NCBI GenBank assembly: GCA_013152615.1
Contig: JAADGA010000123.1
Span: 1 to 5,332 of the forward strand
DNA: 5,332 nt
Direction of reading: 5' to 3'
Origin: Alphaproteobacteria bacterium
Lineage (GTDB): Bacteria; Pseudomonadota; Alphaproteobacteria; Sphingomonadales; Emcibacteraceae
The position numbers were made by a program, and so were the translations under genes. The notes under the pieces were generated by a model. The model saw only the letters and a list, made by a program, of their open reading frames with translations, ran no database searches and had not been told where the DNA came from. This document shows, piece by piece, positions 1 to 5,332 of this stretch; positions within the stretch are counted from its first letter, which is position 1, and each line of letters opens with the position of its first letter.

Positions 1-79
1 CACCGATAGTTTTGCAGCTGATGGCAACCTCATTCAAGGATAAAATATCTTTCAAATCCTGATTTTGTAATCCATCCAT
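1..79 (-). CDS. Possible partial ORF running off the left edge, unrecognised
   Basis: On the minus strand an ATG at 79-77 opens a reading frame without stops to the window edge, 26 codons long. It begins MDGLQNQDLKDILSLNEVAI and continues through SCKTIG. The frame is closed upstream by a stop at 98-100, so the start would be this ATG or a non-standard codon. The peptide looks like a plausible helical N-terminus, but there is no clear Shine-Dalgarno sequence before the ATG and I do not recognise a family. If real, it is divergent from the TonB-dependent receptor and could be a regulator sharing its promoter region; that is inference from position only. Two plus-strand frames also run in from the edge and stop at 41-43 and 58-60, so the 3' end of a plus-strand gene is an equally possible reading. 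Confidence 0.25.
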   Translation of the reverse strand, partial: MDGLQNQDLKDILSLNEVAISCKTIG

Positions 80-291
80 AATAGCGGTAAATGTAGCTTA
101 ATTCGGCATTTAACGCAATGATTTATGTGGCGTCTCTATCCTGCTGTTATTTGAACCATTTTGTCAATGGCGGGAAAACAGGCCGGATATAAACGGAATT
201 CTGCCTCAAATTAAGCTGTTTACGCTATTTTATCCAATCAGGGTAATTGCTAAACTATTCGGTAATGGGGGTTTTCGAATGGCACAATAAC
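80..291. other. Non-coding leader upstream of the TonB-dependent receptor
   Basis: About 210 bases with no convincing gene, AT-rich compared with the coding regions. It must contain the receptor promoter, but no strong sigma-70 pair stands out. The best -35-like hexamer is TTGTCA at 161-166. The nearest -10-like sequences, GATATA at 186-191 and TATAAA at 188-193, lie 19 and 21 bases further on, wider than ideal. TTGTCA sits inside a short inverted repeat, CCATT at 156-160 and AATGG at 166-170, which could be an operator half-site pair or chance. A second inverted pair is TAAATG at 88-93 and CATTTA at 107-112. I see no Fur-box-like sequence and no riboswitch. Confidence 0.4.
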
Positions 292-298
292 AGGGAGG
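292..298 (+). promoter_or_regulatory. Shine-Dalgarno sequence that decides the receptor start
   Basis: AGGGAGG is a strong match to the 16S anti-Shine-Dalgarno sequence. It lies 5 bases before the ATG at 304 and 2 bases before the ATG at 301, so 304 is the better-spaced start. The frame is open further upstream to an ATG at 265 and a TTG at 247, but neither has such a site. Confidence 0.8.
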
Positions 299-303
299 TT
301 ATG

Positions 304-2682
304 ATGCAGAATTATAAGAATTCACAGTCCCGGGGCATAGTCAGCAAGACCATGAAAGGCAGAAGGAGAAACCTGTCAGGCCCTTTTATGCTGGTGCTGG
401 GATATGGCATGGTTTTTGGTGCAGCAAACAGCTATGCACAACCACAACCCTCAAAATATGACAATTCCGTACTTGAGGAAATTACGGTTACCGCCAGAAA
501 GCGTAAAGAATCCTTGCAGCGTACCCCAATTGCCGTTGCCGCTTTTTCAAAAGCAGACCTTGAAAAACGCAATCTGACCAATCTGATGCAGGTGATGTCA
601 TTCATCCCGAATGTGACGGTATCCTCGACTGCCAGGGGCGGCGGCGGACCAAGTGCCAATGTCTATATTCGCGGTGTCGGCCAGGATGACTTTCTATTCA
701 CCACCGACCCCGGCGTCGGGATATATATTGACGGGGTATATTTCCCGCGGACGATCGGCGGGGTTATGGATTTGCTTGACCTGAAACGGGTTGAGGTTTT
801 GCGCGGACCACAAGGCACCCTGTTTGGCAAAAACACTATTGGCGGGGCAATTAATATCATCTCGGCCAAACCAACCGGAGAGACCGGTGGCATGGCCGAG
901 GTTACAGTCGGCGGCTATAATCGCATCGATACCCGGGGAAATTTTGATTTTCCGATTATCAAGGATCAGTTATTTGCCAAAATATCCTTTTCGACGAAAA
1001 ACCGGGACGGCTATGGCAACAGGCTGGATTTTGCAACCAAAAAGATACTCGACAAGGGCCTTGGCAACCAGAACCAGACCGCGGTCAGGGCGGCCATTCG
1101 CTGGCTGCCGTCAGACCGGATTACGGTAGATATTTCTGCGGATTACAGTAAATGGAAACAGAATTCCGCGCCAACAGTTGTCACAAAGATTGATATCTCG
1201 AAAGCCTTTCCGACCCTGCAGTGGAATGAAGTAATCGGGATTCCGTCGGGCCTGCCCTATGACAGCCGCTTTCTTATTCCCGGCAATGTCAATGACAGTT
1301 ACGGCACCGGTCCCAACGGTGTTTCCTATGACGGCTGGGGGGTGAGCGGAACCGTAAAATGGGATCTGGACGATGTTGTCGCAAAATCAATTACCGCCTA
1401 CCGGGGCTTTAAAACCCAATTCGGTCGCGATGGTGATGGCTCGCCGCTGCCTATTGTTGCCACCAATGACAAACAGAAACAGCACCAGTTCAGCGAGGAA
1501 ATACAGTTTGTCGGAAATTCTTTCGATGGTCGGTTGCACTGGCAGGCCGGTGGCTTTTATTTTAGTGAGTATGATCAGGACCGAAATCAGGTGAGATTGA
1601 TTTCCGGCATGTATAAAGCGCTCGAAGCCCTGCCCGGCCCACTCAGCTCGGGATTTGGCGGTGCCGGTAATTTCCTCAATCATTTCCTTGACCTTGATCT
1701 GGATATTTTTAATGAAATGAGGATTTCCAGTATTGCCGGTTTCGGTCAGGCGACATTTGACATAACCGACAAGCTATCGCTAACGGGGGGACTGCGCTAT
1801 ACCCATGAAAAGAAAGATTACACCCTGCGCCACCGCCGGATTGCCAGCGGCCTGTTTATTGTGCCGCTGACCACCGTGTCCAACAGCTGGAATGCCGCCA
1901 CCCCGATGGCGAACCTCCAATATCAATGGACGGATAACATCATGAGTTATGTCTCTTTTGCCCGCGGGTTCAAGAGTGGCGGCTTTAATGGCCGACCAAC
2001 CGAATCTGCTCTGGTTGAAACGTTTAATCCCGAATATGTGTCATCATATGAAATTGGCGTCAAATCTCAATTTCTTGATAACCGCCTGCGGCTCAATCTT
2101 GATGCCTTCTATATGAATTACACCGACATGCAGGTAAATGTCATCAGCTTCTCCAAAAATACCGGCAGTCTGGTCCTGCGAACCAGCAATATTGGTGCCG
2201 CCAGAATCAAAGGGGTTGAAATGGATTTTCAGGCAATCCCGATAGCCGGGATGCGGGTTGGTGGCAATCTGGGATATCTGAGTTTTAAAATTAACCAGCT
2301 TGATCCAACCGTTGTCGGCGTAACCATGAACAGTAAAGGCATCAGAGCCCCGAAATGGACCATGAGCGCCTATGCCGAATATAGCTGGGATATACGGAAT
2401 AATGGCCGATTCACCGTTCGCGGCGACTGGACTTATGAAAGTGCCTCCTTCTCCGATATTACCAATACGCCATCAATCATCAGAAAAGCCCATAGTATAT
2501 TCAATGCGCGCTTAAGTTATCAGATGTTGCAGGGTCAATGGGAAATCAGCCTGTTCGGGAGCAATCTTACCGATAAAAGATTTATCAACAGCGCGTCTTC
2601 GGATTTAAACAGTTTCGGCTTTTCCGAAGCGATCTATAACCGCCCGCGTGAATGGGGTCTCAGCATCAAAAAAACCTTCTGA
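304..2682 (+). CDS. TonB-dependent outer-membrane receptor
   Basis: Outer-membrane active transporter powered by TonB-ExbB-ExbD, importing an unidentified ligand. With the start at 304 it is 792 residues, normal for the family. Residues 1-45 form a long signal peptide: basic KGRRR, a hydrophobic stretch from about 27 to 41, cleavage after SYA. The TonB box LEEITVTAR is at 57-65. The plug covers roughly 67-190, with YIRGVGQ, DPGVGIYIDGVY, RVEVLRGPQGTLFGKN and GGAINIISAKP. The rest is the beta barrel, with late-barrel YVSFARGFKSGGFNG and a C-terminal YNRPREWGLSIKKTF whose final Phe fits the BAM recognition signal. There is no STN domain, so FecA-type signalling through an anti-sigma factor is unlikely. 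Neighbours do not reveal the ligand; siderophores, vitamin B12, glycans or aromatic compounds are all possible. An ATG at 352 would give a shorter, more typical signal peptide but lacks a ribosome binding site. The family call is firm; the substrate is unknown. Confidence 0.96.
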   Translation: MQNYKNSQSRGIVSKTMKGRRRNLSGPFMLVLGYGMVFGAANSYAQPQPSKYDNSVLEEITVTARKRKESLQRTPIAVAAFSKADLEKRNLTNLMQVMSFIPNVTVSSTARGGGGPSANVYIRGVGQDDFLFTTDPGVGIYIDGVYFPRTIGGVMDLLDLKRVEVLRGPQGTLFGKNTIGGAINIISAKPTGETGGMAEVTVGGYNRIDTRGNFDFPIIKDQLFAKISFSTKNRDGYGNRLDFATKKILDKGLGNQNQTAVRAAIRWLPSDRITVDISADYSKWKQNSAPTVVTKIDISKAFPTLQWNEVIGIPSGLPYDSRFLIPGNVNDSYGTGPNGVSYDGWGVSGTVKWDLDDVVAKSITAYRGFKTQFGRDGDGSPLPIVATNDKQKQHQFSEEIQFVGNSFDGRLHWQAGGFYFSEYDQDRNQVRLISGMYKALEALPGPLSSGFGGAGNFLNHFLDLDLDIFNEMRISSIAGFGQATFDITDKLSLTGGLRYTHEKKDYTLRHRRIASGLFIVPLTTVSNSWNAATPMANLQYQWTDNIMSYVSFARGFKSGGFNGRPTESALVETFNPEYVSSYEIGVKSQFLDNRLRLNLDAFYMNYTDMQVNVISFSKNTGSLVLRTSNIGAARIKGVEMDFQAIPIAGMRVGGNLGYLSFKINQLDPTVVGVTMNSKGIRAPKWTMSAYAEYSWDIRNNGRFTVRGDWTYESASFSDITNTPSIIRKAHSIFNARLSYQMLQGQWEISLFGSNLTDKRFINSASSDLNSFGFSEAIYNRPREWGLSIKKTF

Positions 2683-2691
2683 CGCTCAAAA

Positions 2692-2756
2692 CAAAGTCAG
2701 TCCTGTTGGCCTCAGTCGGATGGCACCGCAAATTTGGTCAAACAGGCCTGACTTTG
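2692..2756. repeat. Long imperfect inverted repeat after the receptor stop
   Basis: The arms 2692-2707 and 2741-2756 pair over 16 positions with one mismatch (T2701 opposite C2747). The stem can be extended inwards through GTTGGCC and GGTCAAAC with one bulged A. It starts 10 bases after the receptor stop codon. No T-tract follows on the plus strand and no clear one on the minus strand, so it is not a standard intrinsic terminator. It may protect the receptor mRNA 3' end or act in a terminator that needs Rho. The hairpin is seen directly; the role is inference. Confidence 0.7.
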
Positions 2757-2766
2757 CCCTAATCAC

Positions 2767-2799
2767 AAAAAAAGAACCGCTTCGATCATATCGAAGCGG
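2767..2799 (-). terminator. Rho-independent terminator of the sRNA and minus-strand operon
   Basis: On the minus strand a perfect 10-bp stem (arms 2799-2790 and 2786-2777, CCGCTTCGAT paired with ATCGAAGCGG) closes a 3-nt loop. It is followed at once by TTCTTTTTTT (2776-2767). This is a textbook intrinsic terminator. It ends the candidate sRNA and would also stop any transcript coming from the RNase J operon, whose last stop codon is about 330 bases upstream. On the plus strand the hairpin is not followed by a useful T-tract. Confidence 0.88.
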
Positions 2800-2808
2800 C
2801 CCGAGTTT

Positions 2809-2818
2809 AGGGAGGAAA
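2809..2818 (-). promoter_or_regulatory. Exposed UUUCCUCCCU seed-like motif in the sRNA
   Basis: The minus strand reads TTTCCTCCCT here, in the linker between the second hairpin and the terminator hairpin. No competing pairing with the neighbouring hairpins is obvious. CU-rich single-stranded motifs of this sort in alphaproteobacterial sRNAs pair with purine-rich ribosome binding sites. It is complementary to AGGGAGG at the receptor ribosome binding site in the same window. Confidence 0.65.
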
Positions 2819-2871
2819 CGCCCACGATGGGCTACAGGAACACTCCTACACCAAGAGTGTCCCTGTAAGCT

Positions 2872-2900
2872 ATATTCAGGCAGATGAGAGGCGAAATCAA
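2872..2900 (-). promoter_or_regulatory. Candidate promoter of the sRNA
   Basis: On the minus strand TTGATT at 2900-2895 is a reasonable -35 hexamer. After a 17-base spacer comes GAATAT at 2877-2872, and an overlapping TATAGC lies at 2874-2869. This resembles the alphaproteobacterial housekeeping pattern CTTGAC-N17-CTATAT only in part. A start near 2866 would place the first nucleotides at the base of the first hairpin, which is typical of stable sRNAs. The fit between predicted start and structure is the main support; the hexamers alone are weak. Confidence 0.4.
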
Positions 2901-3130
2901 GAGAAAAATTATCTTTATTTTATAAGGGGTTAGCTATAACATAAAAAGCACACTGTGTTATTTTTGCAACATAAAAGAAAGTCCGGAAAATATTATTATT
3001 TCCAATGAGATGACGTATTTTCAGCAATTAATAAACATTTTTGCCACAGATTTACCGACCCGGAAAGAAAGCGGGTGCCCTGCTGAAAAACAGATTATTT
3101 TTTGCCTGCTGAAATATTTATGACGGTGAC
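2901..3130. other. AT-rich intergenic stretch, 3' UTR of the minus-strand operon
   Basis: No gene seen on either strand. The sequence is clearly richer in A and T than the flanking coding regions. It carries a short hairpin (ACCCG at 3058-3062 with CGGGT at 3072-3076). TTTTCAGCA at 3018-3026 is perfectly complementary to TGCTGAAAA at 3081-3089 and can alternatively pair with TGCTGAAA at 3107-3114. None of these is followed by a convincing T-tract in either direction. The operon therefore seems to have no strong intrinsic terminator until the one at 2767-2799. Confidence 0.5.
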
Positions 3131-3361
3131 TCAGGAAACCGAAATCAGGTGAAAGGCCGCCACCGCCCAGAAAATTGCCCAGATAACAACGGCAATGCCG
3201 GTGGTAATCAACAGTTTCCGACCCATTTTGGCCTTGACCGGAGAAGCTGCCCGGCAGTCCTCCCCACCGTCATGATGTCCGGTTCGTCCCCAGGGTAACA
3301 CAATAAAGAATGTCAACAGCCAGGCGATTAAGAATATAACCAGATGGCCGATGATAGTCAT
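3131..3361 (-). CDS. DUF1467 family small inner-membrane protein
   Basis: A 76-residue protein of unknown function. Two hydrophobic segments are visible: about residues 5-24 (GHLVIFLIAWLLTFFIVLPW) and about 50-73 (from LLITTGIAVV to AAFHLI). A hydrophilic loop rich in Gly, His, Asp and Lys lies between them. The LPWG ending of the first helix and the KLLITTGIAVVI start of the second match the DUF1467 family of Alphaproteobacteria. It is slightly shorter than the roughly 90 residues I remember for the family, mainly in the loop. Its ATG overlaps the stop of the epimerase gene in an ATGA junction. The ribosome binding site is weak, so translation is probably coupled to the epimerase. Position after rnj and mce is a conserved arrangement, but no role for the protein is established. 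The homology call rests on pattern and context. Confidence 0.82.
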   Translation of the reverse strand: MTIIGHLVIFLIAWLLTFFIVLPWGRTGHHDGGEDCRAASPVKAKMGRKLLITTGIAVVIWAIFWAVAAFHLISVS

Positions 3362-3765
3362 GGCTGTTGCTCAAGTTCAATCAGGGTGCCACAAAAATCT
3401 TTCGGATGTAAAAACAGAATAAGGTTGCCATGCGCCCCGGGGACAGGGTCCCCCGAGCCTAAAATACGCAGTCCCTGCTTCACCAGCTTGTCACGGGCGG
3501 CGTATATATCTTTGACCTCATAACAGATATGATGAATGCCGCCGGATTTATTCTTATCGAGAAAAGCGGCAAGCGGTGAGCCGTCTCCAAGCGGTGCCAG
3601 CAATTCAATTTTGGTATTGGCCAGCTCAACAAAGACCGTGGTCACCCCGTGATCCGGCTGCGGCACCGCGCCGGACACTGTCGCCCCGAGCGTATCCCGG
3701 TAGAGCGCCGCTGCCGCATCGAGGTCATTGACCGCAATCGCCACATGATTTAATTTCCCGATCAT
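3358..3765 (-). CDS. mce: Methylmalonyl-CoA epimerase
   Basis: Interconverts (2S)- and (2R)-methylmalonyl-CoA in the cytoplasm. It joins propionyl-CoA carboxylase to methylmalonyl-CoA mutase so that propionyl-CoA from odd-chain fatty acids, branched amino acids or propionate reaches succinyl-CoA. The 135 residues are the usual full length and form two glyoxalase/VOC modules. The likely metal ligands are His7 (LNHVAIAV), Glu54 (TKIELL), His79 (GIHHICYEV) and Glu130 (GTLIELEQ), corresponding to the His-Gln/Glu-His-Glu set of the family. The C-terminal LHPKDFCGTLIELEQ is characteristic of the epimerase rather than other glyoxalases. The start at 3765 has GGAAG at 3780-3776 at a suitable distance and lies 4 bases after the RNase J stop. 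The gene overlaps the DUF1467 start by 4 bases. No key residue appears missing. Confidence 0.93.
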   Translation of the reverse strand: MIGKLNHVAIAVNDLDAAAALYRDTLGATVSGAVPQPDHGVTTVFVELANTKIELLAPLGDGSPLAAFLDKNKSGGIHHICYEVKDIYAARDKLVKQGLRILGSGDPVPGAHGNLILFLHPKDFCGTLIELEQQP

Positions 3766-3769
3766 AAGC

Positions 3770-5332
3770 TTATTTCTTCCTGTCTGCTATCTGTGTCACA
3801 TTGACCACGGTCACGGGGCCACTTTCTTTCAGGGTATAATTTTTGGCGGCCTTGCGCACCTGAATTCTGATACTTTCCGCCAGTTTATCCCTGTCGGCCC
3901 GTTGCGAACGGCTGAGCCTGTCCGCGCCGGCAAATACCGCCTTGACCATTGCCGCTTTGAAAGCCTCCGTTGCCTCTGCCGGATTGCCGAGACTGGTGAT
4001 CTGCGGACAGGCCAGAAATGCCCCGTGGCCATCAACCACCACCGACACCACCAGCGCACCATTATAAAGTATCCGCCGACGGGCCACAATAGCATCATCC
4101 TCGACCGGAATGATAAAGCGGCCATCAACGGCCAGACGTCCGACCTCAACATGATTAACAATTTTTGCCGGGCCGGGGGCGAGCCGGATCAGCGTACCGT
4201 TGCGGGGCACAATTATTTCCGGGATGCCGCAGGCCCGGCCAAATTCCGCCTGTTTCTCCATATGGCGCACCTCACCATGAACCGGCACCAGAATTTCCGG
4301 CCGGATCCAGTCATACATCTGCGCGAGTTCCCTCTGCCCCGGGTGACCGGAAACATGGACAAAAGAGTCTTTCTCGGTAATGACCTCTGCGCCGAGATCA
4401 ACCAGACTATTATGCAGTCGCCCAATCGGCAGTTCATTGCCCGGAATGATCTTGGAGGAGAAGATAACCGTATCACCCCGAACGATGGTCACGTCCCGAT
4501 TGTTACCCTGAACAATCCGCATCAGTGCCGCCCGGGCCTCGCCCTGACAACCGGTGCAGATATAGAGTATTTTTTCATTGGGCAGACCGGCGGCAGCGCC
4601 CTCCTCCGTCAATCGCGGGAAATCCGTGAGGTAGCCGGCCTCAATAGCTGCGGCGACATTGCGTTTCAGCGACCGGCCAATCAGACAGACCTCACGGCCA
4701 TTATCCTGTGCCGCCCGGGCCAGAGTATCCACCCGCGCGACATTGGATGAAAATGCCGCACAGAATATCTTGCCTTTTTTGGTCGATAGCATCCGGGTTA
4801 TATTATCCCGGACCTGGCGCTCCGACCCTGATGCCTCACCATTGAAAACATTGGTTGAATCACAGACCAGCGCCAGAACCCCGCCATCGCCGACCGCGCG
4901 TATTTTATCCTCATCGGTTTTTTCTCCGACCAGCGGATCAGGGTCGAGCTTCCAGTCACCGGTATGGAATATCGTCCCGGCACTGGTGGTGATCCGGACT
5001 GCATTCGGCTCTGGAATAGAATGGGTAAGCGACAGGAAATCCACGGTGAACGGGCCAACCTCTGCCCGGCCTTCCAGCGGCACCTCAATCAGCGGCACCT
5101 CGTCCAAAAGCCCGGCCTCGGCCAATTTAAGCCGGATCAGGATCATGGTAAAGGGGGTTGCATATACCGGACAGCGCAGGCGCGGCCACAGATAGGCCAA
5201 CGCCCCGACATGATCCTCATGGGCATGGGTGATGATCAATCCGGCGAGCCGCTCCCGTCGCTGCTCGATATAGCTGGTGTTGGGCATGATCACATCAATA
5301 CCCGGCAGGTAATTATCAGCAAAAGAAATGCC
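3770..5332 (-). CDS. rnj: Ribonuclease J, 5' end outside the window
   Basis: Metallo-beta-lactamase/beta-CASP ribonuclease with 5'-to-3' exonuclease and endonuclease activity, acting in mRNA turnover and rRNA maturation. The frame is open to the right edge, giving 520 visible residues that begin GISFADNYLPGIDV. Family length is about 555, so some 35 N-terminal residues are missing, including the usual GGxxEIG region. In visible numbering the zinc motif HAHEDH is at 36-41. It is followed by HTGDWKLDPDPL, CDSTN, and the beta-CASP signatures FSSNVARV, GRSLKRN, GCQGEARAAL, SSKIIPGNE, HVSGHPGQREL and PVHGEVRHME. A C-terminal domain follows, ending TVVNVTQIADRKK. A GTG at 5293-5291 is an internal Val codon, not the start. 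It is the first visible gene of the operon with mce and the DUF1467 gene. In relatives, genes such as nuoN and birA often lie upstream, but these would be outside the window. Confidence 0.95.
   Translation of the reverse strand, partial: GISFADNYLPGIDVIMPNTSYIEQRRERLAGLIITHAHEDHVGALAYLWPRLRCPVYATPFTMILIRLKLAEAGLLDEVPLIEVPLEGRAEVGPFTVDFLSLTHSIPEPNAVRITTSAGTIFHTGDWKLDPDPLVGEKTDEDKIRAVGDGGVLALVCDSTNVFNGEASGSERQVRDNITRMLSTKKGKIFCAAFSSNVARVDTLARAAQDNGREVCLIGRSLKRNVAAAIEAGYLTDFPRLTEEGAAAGLPNEKILYICTGCQGEARAALMRIVQGNNRDVTIVRGDTVIFSSKIIPGNELPIGRLHNSLVDLGAEVITEKDSFVHVSGHPGQRELAQMYDWIRPEILVPVHGEVRHMEKQAEFGRACGIPEIIVPRNGTLIRLAPGPAKIVNHVEVGRLAVDGRFIIPVEDDAIVARRRILYNGALVVSVVVDGHGAFLACPQITSLGNPAEATEAFKAAMVKAVFAGADRLSRSQRADRDKLAESIRIQVRKAAKNYTLKESGPVTVVNVTQIADRKK

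Larger units (their letters stand above)
2767..2866 (-). ncRNA. Candidate trans-acting sRNA, alpha-r8/MmgR ('suhB' RNA) type
   Basis: The minus strand encodes about 100 nt of ordered structure. First comes a hairpin of 12 pairs with one internal mismatch (arms 2867-2855 and 2845-2833). Directly adjoining it is a small hairpin with arms GCCCA and TGGGC (2832-2820). Next is a predicted unpaired segment containing UUUCCUCCCU (2818-2809). Last is a terminator hairpin with a U-tract. This two-domain layout with an exposed UUUCCUCCCU between hairpins matches, from memory, the alpha-r8 family, represented by MmgR in Sinorhizobium meliloti and listed in Rfam as suhB RNA. Members are Hfq-associated and MmgR limits polyhydroxybutyrate accumulation. 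The length is somewhat above the roughly 80 nt reported for MmgR. The anti-Shine-Dalgarno-like segment suggests pairing with ribosome binding sites. It could be an independent transcript or be released from the 3' UTR of the upstream operon. Another CU-rich sRNA family such as alpha-r14 is the main alternative. Confidence 0.72.

Noticed and set aside
247..303. Longer N-terminus for the receptor from TTG 247 or ATG 265
   Set aside because: Neither has a ribosome binding site, and both would put 13-19 extra residues before an already long signal peptide. The AGGGAGG at 292-298 favours 304.
2648..2887. Plus-strand open frame of 79 codons across the receptor end and intergenic region
   Set aside because: It starts inside the receptor in another frame and reads through the inverted repeat and the sRNA hairpins. 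It has no ribosome binding site and no protein-like pattern.
3902..4750. Plus-strand open frame of 282 codons opposite RNase J
   Set aside because: It is antisense to a well-conserved enzyme. Its product is rich in Arg, Asn and His with no recognisable domain, as expected for a shadow frame in a GC-biased gene.
4659..5195. Plus-strand open frame of 178 codons opposite RNase J
   Set aside because: Low-complexity Ser/Arg-rich translation antisense to the catalytic core of RNase J, with no supporting start signals.
3770..5293. RNase J starting at the GTG at 5293
   Set aside because: The family sequence clearly continues upstream to the window edge (GISFADNYLPGIDV), so this GTG is an internal valine.
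1..5332. CRISPR array, tRNA or rRNA genes, transposase or integrase genes, prophage or toxin-antitoxin modules
   Set aside because: No regularly spaced repeats, no tRNA-like cloverleaf and no matching protein motifs were seen on either strand.

Overview
The window reads as a stretch of an alphaproteobacterial chromosome of moderate GC content. The main evidence is the minus-strand block RNase J, methylmalonyl-CoA epimerase and a DUF1467 membrane protein. As far as I recall, this gene order is recurrent in Alphaproteobacteria. A large TonB-dependent receptor and an apparent alphaproteobacterial small RNA fit the same assignment. The receptor style (EEITVTAR box, YIRGVGQ, DPGVGIYIDGVY, VLRGPQGTLFGKNTIGG) is common in Sphingomonadales, Kordiimonadales and similar marine or oligotrophic groups. 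The genus cannot be fixed from the sequence alone.

Left part (1-303): a mostly non-coding leader with a weakly supported partial ORF leaving the left edge on the minus strand. Its 3' end carries a clear Shine-Dalgarno sequence for the receptor. Positions 304-2682 (+): one complete TonB-dependent outer-membrane receptor with signal peptide, TonB box, plug and barrel, ending in the aromatic residue expected of an outer-membrane barrel.

Centre (2683-3130): a 448-bp convergent intergenic region that is far from empty. It holds a long imperfect hairpin just after the receptor stop, then on the minus strand a compact array of three hairpins. The array has an exposed UUUCCUCCCU segment and ends in a textbook Rho-independent terminator. 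This matches what I remember of the alphaproteobacterial sRNA family alpha-r8 / MmgR (the Rfam 'suhB' RNA), known from Sinorhizobium as a regulator of polyhydroxybutyrate accumulation. It is the most interesting object in the window and no protein-coding call covers it. A plausible minus-strand promoter lies just upstream of it, and an AT-rich stretch with small repeats separates it from the operon.

Right part (3131-5332, minus strand): a tight operon transcribed right to left. RNase J lacks its N-terminus because it runs off the window. It is followed after 4 nt by methylmalonyl-CoA epimerase, which overlaps the DUF1467 gene by an ATGA junction. RNase J acts in RNA maturation and turnover. 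The epimerase links propionyl-CoA breakdown to succinyl-CoA. The function of the DUF1467 protein is unknown. The receptor and this operon converge on the sRNA locus, so transcripts from both sides could run into it.
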